The notes beneath the pieces are model-generated. The model was not told the origin of the DNA, did no database searches, and saw only the letters and a list, made by a program, of their open reading frames with translations. A stretch of 64,000 nt of DNA from Luidia sarsii (lineage: Eukaryota > Echinodermata > Asteroidea > Paxillosida > Luidiidae): NCBI GenBank assembly GCA_949987565.1, contig OX465120.1, forward strand, positions 11,455,080-11,519,079. The letters are read 5' to 3'. Below are positions 12,340 to 24,400 of the stretch, piece by piece. The translations under genes and the position numbers were made by a program. How positions within the stretch are numbered: position 1 is the stretch's first letter; the number at the start of each line of letters is the position of its first letter.

Positions 12340-15300
12340 CTAGGACAAGGGAACGACCACCTTGATGACGGGATTGTTCACTATTGGGACCTGAGTAGGA
12401 GCAGGTTTCGGGAGCAAGGGCCGCAGCCTGGTCGGCCGGATGGCCTTCTTGTCCGTTCTGGCCAAAATGGCCTTCTTGTCCGTACTGGCCTGAACGGTGG
12501 CCTTGGTGGCCAGACGTTTGCGCTTCCGCTGGCCGGACGGCCGTCCGAACATCCGCAGGGCCTTGATCAGCTGAGAACGGGTGGCCAGTCTGTTGAAACC
12601 GGCCACAAACCTTAGCACGGCCTCCGACAGCTTGCCCCGGTCGCTCTGCAACTGGCTGGTCAGCGACTCAAAGACGCACCTCAGCTGGTCCCCTGCCGGC
12701 TGGTCGGTGGCGACCCGCCGGCGACCGTGCTTGCGCGCCGTTCCCTCGCGGCGGCTGGTGGCCGCCGGCTCGGCCGCGGTTAAAGCGCCGGGCCTGGAGA
12801 AGCCGGACTGGAGGGGCGGCAATTGCACATCGTCCGCCTCGCTGCCGGTGGCTAAGGTCCGCAGCATCTGCCTCATTTCTGGCGACTCCACGGGACGGAT
12901 TTGCGTGAAGCCGACGGCGTATTTCCGCATGACGGCCGCGCGGTGGACGCAGGGAGCTCCGGTGCGGCCCACGGGGCAGGAGCAGATGTCTATCTCCATG
13001 TCCACGTGGTGGACCACGTCGGCCTTCTCGTCCCCCACCTGGTACTCCGAGTCGCAGATCCGACTGACGGACTCCGGTGGGACGTCCCCGGAGCAGGGGA
13101 AGCAGGGTGAGTCCAGGGCGGAGGGGCCCAGCCGGTCCCGGGACAGGTCCAGCAGCCTGCGGGCGTTCAGGTCCTCCAGACGGGTCAGGAGGAAGTCGGC
13201 CAGCTGGCAGATGTTGAAGGCCTTCAGCCGGTGGAGGACTCTCTCCCGGACCAGGTGCACTGGGGCCTTGCAGCGAGAGTTGCCGAAGGCATCGCCCTCC
13301 GGCAGATCCGCTCTTGGGCCGGCGGTGAACCCGGCTTTCACGTGCCGGGTGAAGGACTCGAGCACGCGCTCCACGAAGCGGGGGTACTTGCGGCAGGTCG
13401 GATCCTCCTCGGTGGCCCGGCGCAGGCTGGCCTGCAGCTCCTCTTCCGAGTCGGCGTAGAGCATGGCCTTGAGGAGGCCCAGGAGGTGGGGGCGGTCCGT
13501 GTCGGTCACCTTGTGCCTGGCCTCCCACAGCCAGCGCCAGGCGGCCTGCAGGAGGTGCCCGACGCCCAGCAGCGGCGTGGACTCCGGGAAGACCGTCCGC
13601 AGTGCCGAGCGGAGATCGGCGCAGTCCTCCGTCACAAAGACGGCGGGGCCGGCCGCGCTGCCGAACCAGGCCGAGGTGGGCAGGACCGAGTGCAGCAGTC
13701 TGAGGCCGGCGACCAGGGCGGGCTGGGACTCGGACGTGGTCAGCACGGCCCCCAGGGGCAGGGGGCCGGCCGGGCCCTGGGCCAGGAGGAGCAGCGCCCG
13801 CCGGCTCTGCCGGTCTGTCTTCCCCGGCGAGTCCACGTAGACCGTCCGGCTGCACTCCTCCCAGAGGGAGTGGGCCCGCTTCATCAGGGGCGTGCAGACG
13901 GCCACCACCGTGTGGCCCTCGGCCGTGGTCTCCGTCCGGCAGCACAGCTCGCCCGCCCGCCCGTTGAAGTCCGTCAATTTCTGCTCCAGGGCGGCCAGCA
14001 TGACCTTGCCGCCCATCACTGCGCACGGCTTGCTGAACTCGCGATAGAAGAGCCTGGCGGGGACGATGCAAGCAAGCAAACACACCATCAGACCGATGGA
14101 TAACAGCAACAACAACATCAAAACTAGCAGCAACAATAGCAACAGCGGGAACAACAACAACATCAAAAGTAGCAACAACAGCAACAACAGCAACAACAAT
14201 AGCAGGAACAACAGCAGCAACAACAATAACAACATCAACGATAGCAGGAACAACAATAACAACATCAACAATAGCAGGAACAACAATAACAACATCAAAA
14301 CAAGCACCAACAACAGCAACAGCGGGAACAACAACAACATCAAAAGTAGCAACAATAGCAGCAACAACAGCAACAACAACAACAGCAACAGCAGCAACAG
14401 CAACAACAACAACAACAACAGCAGCAGCAACGACAACAACAACAATAGCAGCAACAACAGCAGGAACAACAATAACAACAACAACGATAGCAGCAACAAC
14501 AGCAACAACAACAGCAGCAACAACAGAAACAGCAGAAACAACAATATCAACAGTAGCAACAGCTGCAACAGCAACAACAACAGCAACCACAATAGCAGCA
14601 ACAACAGCATGAACAACAATAACAACATCAACGATAGCAGCAACAACAGCAACAACAACAGCAACAACAACAGCAGCAACAACAGAAACAGCAGAAACAA
14701 CAATATCAACGGTAGCAACAGCTGCAACAGCAACAACAACAGCAACCACAATAGCAGCAACAACAGCATGAACAGCAATATCAGTAGCTGCATCACCAGC
14801 AGCAACAACAGCAGGAACATCAATACCAACAGCAACAACAGCAGCAACCACAAGAGCAGCAACCACAGCAACAGCAACAGCAACAACAGTGACAATAACT
14901 ACAACAGCAACAATAACAGCAGCAAAAACTAGTATCAAGAACGGCCAACAACAATATCTAGCAATGTGAAAACTCACCTATAGCAGTACTGGGAGTCGGG
15001 GACGATGGCTCGGTCGATGGATGCTTGCTGGTACTCCTGGTCCGTACAGTTGAGCCGCAGGTCATACTTGAGAAGGTCCAGGGCAGTGACGGGAGAGTGG
15101 CCGGCCCGGTACAGGGCCAGTAGCTTGTCTCGTGTCTCTTGGTGGACGTCCCGCCTGCGGCCAACCTCTTGGCTGGTCATGGGATGGTTGTGGTCCCACT
15201 TCAGAGTGACCACCGTCGGGTAGCCGTCTCTTGTGTGCTTGTCTTTGGACCTGTCGAGAGTTTTGCAATGGTCAACCTCTTGGGGGGGGAATGCGACGAG

Positions 15301-18214
15301 CCCTGCTGAAAATGAGTCGCTTCTTGCACGAGAAAGTGACTTTCCCATGCACAGAGCGACTTAAAGTTGTGGGGATGAGAATTTTTTTTTCAAAAATCTA
15401 CTTTCTAAACTTGGGTTTATGTTGGGTGACCTGATGTTTCGATCCAAGCAGGACCTTTCTCAAAGGCAGAAAGAAAGGTCCTGCTACAAAAGGAGGTCTT
15501 CGTGGTTTCAATCCACGATTGTGGTTTTACTGCCAATGTGACTGATTCTAGCGGGGCTTTTTTTTTTTGAATCAGGGGCTGGAGTGGATTGGTTGTTTGT
15601 GGAGGTGGCAGTGGGTTACCGGTTTCTTCCCCGGCAGTCAGCGCTGCGCTTGACGATGATGTACATCTTGCTGGGGCAGTGAGTGTTCTTGGAGCTCTTG
15701 CGCTGGTCGGCCGTGGCTGTCTTGGGGTGGGTGTTGTGGTGGCAGTGCAGATCCACCTAAAGTACATGTACAGTGCAAGGGAGGAGGGAAGGAAGGAAGG
15801 TCACTATCACATTGTTCACAGTCATGGGCCGCTTACGAAATGAAGGCTTAGGCTCGGGCTTAGGCTTCCGTCATACTTCTCTTACCTGTTATGATTTCAC
15901 AGGCATCTAGAAACAAGCGTTTGGCCCCAGTTTCTTGCCAAATACTTTTTCGAACGGATAATCAAATGACAAAAGCCACAACGACGTCCGAACTGTGCCA
16001 GGTTTTACTCTCTTGTACCCATAGTATACCCTTATCGATTAATTTCACAGAAATATATTGTTCCGGTTGTTTTACCGAGGTTTGAAAATGATACATTGTT
16101 TAAAAAAAACGTATGGCAGTCATCGGCGCTGTAAAACCCCCCGGCTCGAAGTGGTTAAGGGAAGAATGCCAGTGCCGGGTAAATATTATTACCTGCTTAA
16201 AACTGAATTACAAGTGTTGTAATCCGGGATCAGAAAGGCTTTACTCTTCAGACTTTCACACTTTTCACATTGGACTAAGTCCACTCTCACGTAGTGGCAA
16301 CGATATACAGCATTCATTTATTACATTTAATGCAGCATCTAGCAATTGTACTCTAACTCTGATCCATAAACAGACTATTCTGTCGTCTCTCTTACTCTCT
16401 CTTCTACTGTCTTAGCAAGAGTGGTCCTCACATTTATATAACTAGTCTAAGGAGTTGGGGATGTGGTCTAAAAGAAGTAGGTGACCTATATTTATAATAC
16501 AATACTTGAACGATGGAGGATATAGTTCTTAGTCAACAGGTTTCAATGCAGGAGGTCTGGTCAGAAGGTTTCTAGGAACGCAGTGGCTGTTGTTACGGCA
16601 GTCGTCCGGTTCCAAGAGCTAAACATCCTGACAAATACTGTGAAGTCAGGGAACCACACGGACGACTGCCGTAACAACAGCCACTGCGTTCTAGGAAAGT
16701 GGTCAGTGGTCAGTGGAATGGGTCCAGGATATTATTGAGTCATGTGTAGTAGTGGGCTGAAGTGGGCTGAAGGTTACTAGGTAAGGGGGGTCAAGATAGT
16801 TAGGTGTGACTAATACACAACACAAGTCAGGGGCCATTGGTCCCGTCGGGCCGGGCTTACCCGGAAGATATTCTTGGTGCCGGTGTGGGGGTAGGTCTTG
16901 CTGACCCTCCAGATGGTCAGGGAAGAGTCCTGGAAGCCCTGCAGCCAGCTCAGGGCTTCGCTCTTGCCGGCCAGGGCCAGCCTGAGTGTGCAGCGGAACT
17001 GGCCCCCGTCCGACTCAAAGTGGCAGACCCGGTAACAGTCTGCCCAATGCATCTTCGGGAGAAGCTCCTTGAGTGAGTAAGGAAGAGGAGCAGAATCATG
17101 CACAAGGGCCAACAAGAAAATGAGAGGTGATATGTATACAAAAATGTTGCAAACTGCTTACTGACTAAAATTACCAAAATGTAAATCTTAAAATTTAGTG
17201 GGCCTGACGTTTCGATCCTAGCAGGACCTTTCTCTGCCTTTGAGAAAGGTCCTGCTAGGATCGAAACGTCAGGCCCACTAAATTTTAAGAAAATGAGAGG
17301 TTATCAAAATTAATAGGATTTTTTTTCTTTGATCTTTCCCCCTCTTGTCACTAATCCCTACCCTACTCCTTGCCCTTCTCTTTGATCTTTCCCCCTCTTC
17401 TCACTAATCCCTACCCTACCCCTTGCTCTTCCCTTTGATCTCTCCCTACCAGCTTCACTCTTTGTCCTTTGTTTCTCATCCGTGTCCTATTCACTCTCTC
17501 CCCCTTCCTTCGTGTACATGTATCTGTTTTGTCCTTGTCACTCTGCCTTTGAGAAAGGTCCTGCTAGGATCGAAACGTCAGGCCCACTAAATTTTAGGAT
17601 TTTTAGCTATTTAACACAACCAACACTAACACTGTAACTGTAAGACTAAGACTAGAGTGGAAGGACCACCAATTACAGGAATGGGATCGTTAACCCTTTG
17701 ACTAAATTTGAGTACCAATGTGAATGACAATGTCAAGTTTACTCCACAACGTGTAACATATGCTTCCTTACGCCTTAGTTAGACTAAGTTAGAGACCTTA
17801 GCCTTAGCTTAGGCTTACCAAATACCATTGATTGTCGAGTTTACTTGAATGCGGCCCAATCGTGAACTGGAATATACTGGTCTTGAACACGATAAACACG
17901 ACGTGATTGGAAACGCAGCATTACCCTAGAAGTAGAAGTAGAACTAGAAGTCGGAGTAATTTGGACCCCCTCCAAAATTTAAAAAAAGGGGGACTTAAGG
18001 TCTAAGTTACTCGGACCACAGTACAATACAACAACTGAACAACTTACAAAATACAAGTTACAACCCGGCACAGGGTTGCTTAGTTAAGCCCAGTAACGTT
18101 TTTGTTGGTTTAGTTCTAACTCTAATACTAATAGCCGACCTGTAATTGAGGGAAGTTGTCCAGGCTGTCTTGGAAAGGTTCCTCCGTGTACCGAACATCT
18201 TCACATGCCGCCAT
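12340..18214 (-). CDS. SWIM zinc-finger protein with MULE-type transposase-derived core (ZSWIM1/3-like), complete, 5 exons
   Basis: Coding exons (minus): 18214-18140, 17067-16861, 15756-15620, 15250-14978 and 14053-12340. All junctions are GT-AG, phases agree, and the total is 2406 nt (801 aa). Residues 26-231 form a FLYWCH/WRKY-like N-terminal region (WLQGFQDSSLTIWRVSKTYP, then DLHCHHNTHP and LKWDHNHP) with Cys/His pairs. The middle is an RNase-H-like, MULE-transposase-derived region: an acidic residue in YVDSPGKTDR (about D305) and others in VTEDCADLRSAL (about D374/D377). The SWIM zinc finger CSCPVGRTGAPCVH lies at about 588-601 (CxCx8CxH), followed by an Arg/Lys-rich tail. SWIM fingers bind DNA or protein, and ZSWIM1/3 are domesticated transposase relatives. 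Introns and a shared promoter with COMMD9 suggest a host gene rather than a mobile copy. Exact substrate or partner is unknown. Intron 4 holds an AAC/AGC repeat. Confidence 0.8.
14095..14935. repeat. AAC/AGC (CAACAGCAA-type) trinucleotide-based repeat in ZSWIM-like intron 4
   Basis: About 840 bp of imperfect (AAC/AGC)n lies between exons 4 and 5 of the minus-strand SWIM gene. It is open in several frames. One minus frame is continuous with exon 5 and would give a poly-Leu leader if the intron were retained, while the plus frame gives poly-Asn/Ser. A clear 3' splice site at 14053 (CCGCCAG before GCTCTT) and phase agreement show that the repeat is intronic. Confidence 0.9.
15428..15490 (-). repeat. 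Hammerhead-like motif copy in ZSWIM-like intron 3
   Basis: CCTGATGTTTCGATCCAAGC then AGGACCTTTCTCAAAGGC, followed by an inverted partial copy GAAAGGTCCTGCTAC. Confidence 0.6.
15828..15945 (+). repeat. Interspersed repeat, also at 34530-34645
   Basis: Shared strings: GGCTTAGGCTCGGGCTTAGG/GCTTAAAAGCTCGGGCTT, TCTCTTACC, TATCACAGGCATC and AAGCGTTTGNCCCCAGTTTC. Function unknown. Confidence 0.6.
16579..16688. mobile_element. Mutator-like MITE, copy 2 (internally deleted, 110 bp)
   Basis: Both termini match the family, but about 70 bp of the centre is missing. It is flanked by a perfect 9-bp duplication TTCTAGGAA (16570-16578 and 16689-16697). It lies in the ZSWIM-like intron 2. Confidence 0.9.
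17129..17286 (-). mobile_element. Hammerhead-like fold-back retroelement, copy A
   Basis: Flanked by the 15-bp direct repeat AAGAAAATGAGAGGT (17114-17128 and 17287-17301). One half is a palindrome built on GGGCCTGACGTTTCGATCCT. The other is a unique 3' end complementary to CAAAAATGTTGCAAACTGCT. Long target duplications suggest target-primed reverse transcription, not DNA transposition. Confidence 0.8.
17541..17596 (+). repeat. Hammerhead-like motif copy D
   Basis: This copy contains GCCTTTGAGAAAGGTCCTGC followed by TAGGATCGAAACGTCAGGC, identical to the family core, in the ZSWIM-like intron 1. Together with the copy at 17129-17286 it brackets a CT-rich stretch. Confidence 0.7.
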
Positions 18215-18496
18215 TTCGTCCCTTGTTTAGCGCCTCAGTTGATAATATTTATTCCCGGAAAAGTTGAAAAGCCCTTTTTTTTTTAATGGAGCTCTTATAT
18301 AGCGCCCTCTATTGGGGTATTTATTTAGTCAGGTACCGCAAATGGAGGATTTGATTTGCAGGTGAAATGGTTTAAAGACGTCAGGGAATCGTCCACCAAG
18401 CGGTTCCATATTGACATCCTCTACCGGAGCATTTTTTGACCGATTCCTATTTCTTTGGTTTGTATTTTTTTCCACGCTACTCTGGCTTGCGAAGTC
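18215..18496. promoter_or_regulatory. Bidirectional promoter between the ZSWIM-like gene and COMMD9
   Basis: The two start codons are 282 bp apart and diverge, so both promoters and 5' UTRs must fit here unless there are untranslated upstream exons. The minus-strand start lies in AAATGGCGGC, which resembles a YY1 site overlapping the ATG, a common arrangement in housekeeping genes. No TATA box is obvious at a suitable distance. Co-regulation is inferred from geometry only. Confidence 0.6.
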
Positions 18497-21400
18497 ATGA
18501 CTGAAGCGGTCGATTATGACAGCTTAAACTTGTTGCTGAAGGTGGGTATCCGCGGGAATTTACATCACAAGTTGAGGTATTTTGGCAGCAATTATTTAAC
18601 CCGGAATAAGGTCCACGCCTCCTTTTGTCCGAGTAACTTGTTAGGGAAACCGTTCCATAAATTACATGCTATCGATTTTCAATTTCAGTATCAGTATATT
18701 GATAAATTATCTCAGTGTAAATAGACCAGCACCAAACCGTAGTCAGGTCAACTGTTTGAGATGATGCAGTATTACTTAGGATGATGGAATAATGCCTGCG
18801 TTGTGGAACTTGTGTTGTGAGGTCGTGGCGTAGTGATCCATGCTGAGCTAACCTTCGCTGTTCTCTGCTGCCTGTTGACTATTGAGCAGGGCTCGAATTT
18901 CAGGGGAAAAAGTATACATTGTAGTTGTACTATAGTACTAGTAAAAGTAGTAATTACTTACTACAATACTAGTAGTAGTACTACTAAGTACTAGACTGGA
19001 CAGCAGGTCTAGTACTAGTAACTGAAGACACTTACTGAATACTGGACCCGAACTATTTTTATAAACGCAGTGGCTGTTGTTACGGCAGTCGTCCGTGTGG
19101 TTCCCTGATTTCACAGTATTTGTCAGGATGTTTAGCTCTTGGAACCAGACTATCAGCTTATAGACTGGTTCAACCAGCCTGCAATGCTGACGAAATACAA
19201 TCAAGTCAGGGAACCACACGGATGACTGCCGTAACAACAGCCACTGCATTTTACACAAGACCTCTGCCATAATTTGCTAAAATAATTGCACGCAGTAAAA
19301 AGAATAGTGAGTACCTTGATTACCATGAGAAAGTGCTGGTTACTTGTACAGGTCAAATTCAAAGTTAAATTTGAGTGCCATTTTTTTCATGGTGCAAAAA
19401 AAAAACCAAACCACTACTCACTAGACAGCCAGTGCAGTGCAGTCCCATTTACCGATTCGGCACTAGACCGACGCTGAAATCACTAGACTCGGTCTACGGT
19501 CTATTGAGTGTTGGATACTTCGAGCCCTGTACTGTAGAGTCTACGGTAGTTGACTAAATGTGCTGTTGTACGGTGGTTATCCCATGCTCGCTCTCTCTGT
19601 TGATTTTTCTCGGCAGGCGAGCTCCAAGGAGTTGGTGTTGCGCCTGTGCAACCAGGCCTTTCTCTACAGGGACCTCATCACCCCGCCAGCGCCGGTCGTG
19701 CACAAGATTGCGGAGGGACTGACAGCAAGTGACGACGAAGCCAGCCGGGTATGTACGACCTTGCACTAGTTGTAGGCATTCAAAACGAGTTAGGTCTTTC
19801 CCTTTTTCTTTCTGTCGACGAGATCACAGAGGGATATACAAAAATGTTGCAAACTGCTTACTGATTAAAATTACCAAAATGCAAATCTTAAAATTTAGTG
19901 GGCCTGACGTTTCGATCCTAGCAGGACCTTTCTCTGCCTTTGAGAAAGGTCCTGCTAGGATCGAAACGTCAGGCCCACTAAATTTTAAGAGATCACAGAG
20001 GGTCGGACATCTCCATCCTGACAGGAACTCTCTCTCTCTCTCAAAGGCAGAATGACAGGGACAGACTCGGTTAGGAAGGAGAGAGGGATTCGCTTTTTGG
20101 CTCAATGTCTTAAGTTAGTCTGAGGACCCGGTGCTTAGATCCTAGCAGGACCGTTCTCAAAAGCAGGACTGACAACGAGAAAGACAGATAGGAAGAGGGG
20201 GAGCGAATAGGACACAGATGACAGACAAACGACAAACAGGGAAGCTGATAGACAGACTCTCATAATCGCTTACAAAAAATAATTTCCTTTCCAGGTTTAT
20301 TGGGACCCAATTATTATCCCATTCTTTCAGTATGATTGACCTGTAAATGTCACCCTGATTAGCTTTGTACAGGCACTTCAATACAGGCTTTTACATTACT
20401 TCAGGGGTTTTTTCTTCTCCAAACAAACAAAGGAAAAACTGACTGGGAACTCTTTGGGACTGCCGCCATCTAAGGGCTGTATAGCTCAGATGGAAGAACA
20501 CTGGTACGTTAATCCAGAGGTCTCGGGTTCAAGTCCCGGTCCAGTTAAAGTTTTCTTTGCCAATTTTTCAATCTTTTTGTGTGTGTGTCTGTGTGACAGT
20601 TGCTGCGTTCGCTTGGCAAACTCATCAGGAATGTGCTCTTCATTGGCTGCTCTGATGCCACCTCAGTCCAAGCCATCTTCCCAGGTACGGGACAGAAAAG
20701 AATATGTCTGGCTTGTTATACCCTTCCAGTTTCTTTTTGTCAGCCTAGGTTGGTGGTCTAGCATGAGTAGGGATGGAGGTTTATGCCTTGCTTCAGACTA
20801 GTCAACCCTCACCGTTCTTTTTGTCAGCCTTGGCTGCCAGTCTACCACCAATAGGGATGGAGGCTCATGCCTTGCTTCAGACTAGTCACCCCTCACAGTT
20901 CTATTTGTCAGCCTTGGCTGCCAGTCTACCACCAATAGGGGATGGAGGCTCATGCCTTGCTTCAGACTAGTCACCCCTCCCAGTTCTATTTGTCAGCCTT
21001 GGCTGCCAGTCTACCACCAATAGGGATGGAGGCTTATGCCTTGCTTCAGACTAGTCACCCCTCACAGTTCTATTTGTCAGCCTTGGCCGCCAGTCTACCA
21101 CCAATAGGGGATGGAGGCTCATGCCTTGCCTCCGACTAGTCACCCTCTCCCAGTTCTAACAGTCAACTATAAATGGCAGTTTACTACCAATAGTGATGGA
21201 GGCTCATGCCTTGCTTCAGACTTGCCACCCCTCCCAGTTCTACTTGTCAGCCTTGGCTGGCAGTCTACCACCAATAATGATGGAGGCTCATGCATTGCTT
21301 CAGACTAGTCACCCCTCCCAGTTCTACTTGTCAGCCTTGGCTGGCAGTCTACCACCAATAGTGATGGAGGCTCATGCCTTGCTTCAGACTAGTCACCCCT

Positions 21401-24400
21401 CCCAGTTCTACTTGTCAGCCTTGGCTGGCAGTCTACCACCAATAATGATGGAGGCTCATGCATTGCTTCAGACTTGCCACCCCTCCCAGTTCTACTTGTC
21501 AGCCTTGGCTAGTCAGACTAGTTAGTAGTCACCCTCCCCAGTTCTCTTCGTCAGCCTTGCCTGACAGTCTACCACCACTCTAAATACACACTGACATGCC
21601 TTGCTTCAGACTAGTCACCCCTCCAAGTTCTTTTGTACAGCTGTTTGCAGTGTGCTAAATATCATGTAAAACACATTCTGATTCTCATTTTTACAGATGA
21701 TTTCCACAAGAACCTGAAAGACCTTCTCACCAGAATTTTTACAGAGAACTTGTAAGTTCCATCACCTATTAGTCAAAGGTTTATCTCTTTGCCATTTTTC
21801 AAAAATTGTCCACAGTTTGCTGTCAGTTTTTCCCTTTATTTGTTTGACTTTTTGTCTCTTTTCTTACAGGGGCACTTGGAGGAATCAATCAATTAGCAGC
21901 CAAAGTAAGTCCTATTTTTTCACCAAGGTATCGTCAGAAGTTTATCACGGGATACATCTTACCAGTCTATCTGATTCCCAGAAGACCCACCCAATTATTC
22001 ATGCTGTATTTTTTTTTTTTTAATTGGCAAGACTTCATCATGCAATTTTTGTGTCAGGCACACTGCATCATTGCAGTGACCAAACCCGAAAACTGAATAG
22101 TGATTTGAAAATCCACCATGGACAGCCATGCATTGCTCAATATGAGTTAAGCTTTTTAATCAGACTCTGAATGGTGAAAGTGATTCTGTACTCGTAAACA
22201 AAACTGAAATTGACCTGTTTTCTTCCTGCTCGTGGGAATGCACCTGCTGTTGTAAACATGTTTACCACTTGTTTTTGCTGCAGTCTCCTTGCCGCGGCTG
22301 GTGGATTTTGACTGGAGGGTGGATGTCAAGACGTCGTCGGATACTCTGGCCAGGATGTCTGTGCCCACCTGTGTGCTGCAACTCAAGGTGAGTCCTTGTT
22401 GCTGTCTACTTACCAAATAGGATGGATGCTCATGCGTTGCTTCAGACTTGCCACCCCTCCCAGTTCTATTTGTCAGCCTTGGCTGGCAGTCTACCACCAA
22501 TAGGGGATGGAGGCTCATGCCTTGCTTCAGACTAGCCACCCATCCCAGTTCTATTTGTCAGCCTTGGCTGGCAGTCTATCTTCAATAGGGATGGAGGCTC
22601 ATGCATTGCTTTAGACTTGCCACCCCTCCCAGTTCTATTTGTCAGCCTTGGCTGGCAGTCTATCTTCAATAGGGATGGAGGCTCGTGCCTTGCTTCAGAC
22701 TAGTCACCCCCTCCCAGTTCTATTTGTCAGCCTTGGCTGGCAGTCTACCACCAATAGGGGATGGAGGCTCATGCCTTGCTTCAGACTAGTCACCCATCCC
22801 AGTTCTATTTGTCAGCCTTGGCTGGCAGTCTACCACCAATAGGGGATGGAGGCTTATGCCTTGCTTCAGACTAGCCACCCATCCCAGTTCTATTTGTCAG
22901 CCTTGGCTGGCAGTCTACCACCAATAGGGATGGAGGCTCATGCCTTGCGTCAGACTAGCCACCCATCCCAGTTCTATTTGTTAGCCTTGGCTGGCAGGCT
23001 ACCACCAATAGGGATGGAGGCTCATGCCTTGCTTCAGACTAGTCACCCCCTCCCAGTTCTATTTGTCAGCCTTGCCTGGCAGTCTACCACCAATAGGGAT
23101 GGAGGCTCATGCCTTGCTTCAGACTAGTTACCCCCTCCCAGTTCTATTTGTCAGCCTTGGCTGGCAGTCTACCACCAATAGGGATGGATGCTCATGCCTT
23201 GCTTCAGACTAGTCACCCCCTCCCAGTTCTATTTGTCAGCCTTGGCTGCCAGTCTATCTTCAATAGGGATGGATGCTTATGCCTTGCTTCAGACTAGTCA
23301 CCCCTCCCAGTTCTATATGTCAGCCTTGACTGCCAGTCTATCTTCAATAGGGATGGAGGCTCATGCCTTGCGTCAGACTAGTCACCCATCCCAGTTCTAT
23401 TTGTCAGCCTTGGCTGGCAGTCTACCACCAATAGGGATGGAGGCTCATGCCTTGCTTCAGACTAGTCACCCCCTCCCAGTTCTATTTGTCAGCCTTGGCT
23501 GGCAGGCTACCACCAATAGGGATGGATGCTTATGCCTTGCTTCAGACTAGTCACCCCTCACAGTTCTATTTGTCAGCCTTGGCTGGCAGTCTACCACCAA
23601 TAGGGATGGAGGCTTATGCCTTGCTTCAGACTAGCCACCCCTCCCAGTTCTATTTGTCAGCCTTGGCTGGCAGTCTACCACCAATAGGGATTGAGGTTCA
23701 TGCCTTGCTTCAGTCTAGTCACCCATCCCAGTTCTATTTGTCAGCCTTGGCTGGCAGTCTACCACCAATAGGGATTGAGGTTCATGCCTTGCTTCAGTCT
23801 AGTCACCCATCCCAGTTCTATTTGTTAGCCTTGGCTGGCAGTCTACCACCAATAGGGGATGGAGGTTCATGCCTTGCTTCAGACTAGTCACCCCTCCCAG
23901 TTCTATTTGTTAGCCTTGGCTGGCAGTCTGCCACCAATAGGGAATGGAGGCCCATGCCTTGCTTCAGACTAGTCACTCCCTCCCAGTTCTATTTGTCAGC
24001 CTTGGCTGGCAGTCTACCACTAATAGGGGATGGAGGCTCATGCCTTGCTTCAGACTAGTCACCCCTCCCAGTTCTATTTGTCAGCCTTGGCTGCCAGTCT
24101 ACCACCAATAGGGATGGAGGTTCATGCCTTGCTTCAGACTAGTCACCCCTCCCAGTTCTATTTGTCTGCCTTGGCTGCCAGTCTACCACCAATAGGGGAT
24201 GGAGGCTCATGCCTTGCTTCAGACTAGTCACCCCTCCCAGTTCTATTTGTTAGCCTTGGCTGGCAGTCTACCACCAATAGGGATGGAGGTTCATGCCTTG
24301 CTTCAGACTAGCCACCCATCCCAGTTCTATTTGTCAGCCTTGGCTGGCAGTCTATCTTCAATAGGGATGGAGGCTCATGCCTTGCTTCAGACTAGTCACC

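Noticed and set aside
12340..14895. An 851-codon open frame including a long poly-Leu stretch
   Set aside because: The poly-Leu part is intron 4 repeat read through. Exon 5 begins at a good acceptor (14053), and the phase matches exon 4.
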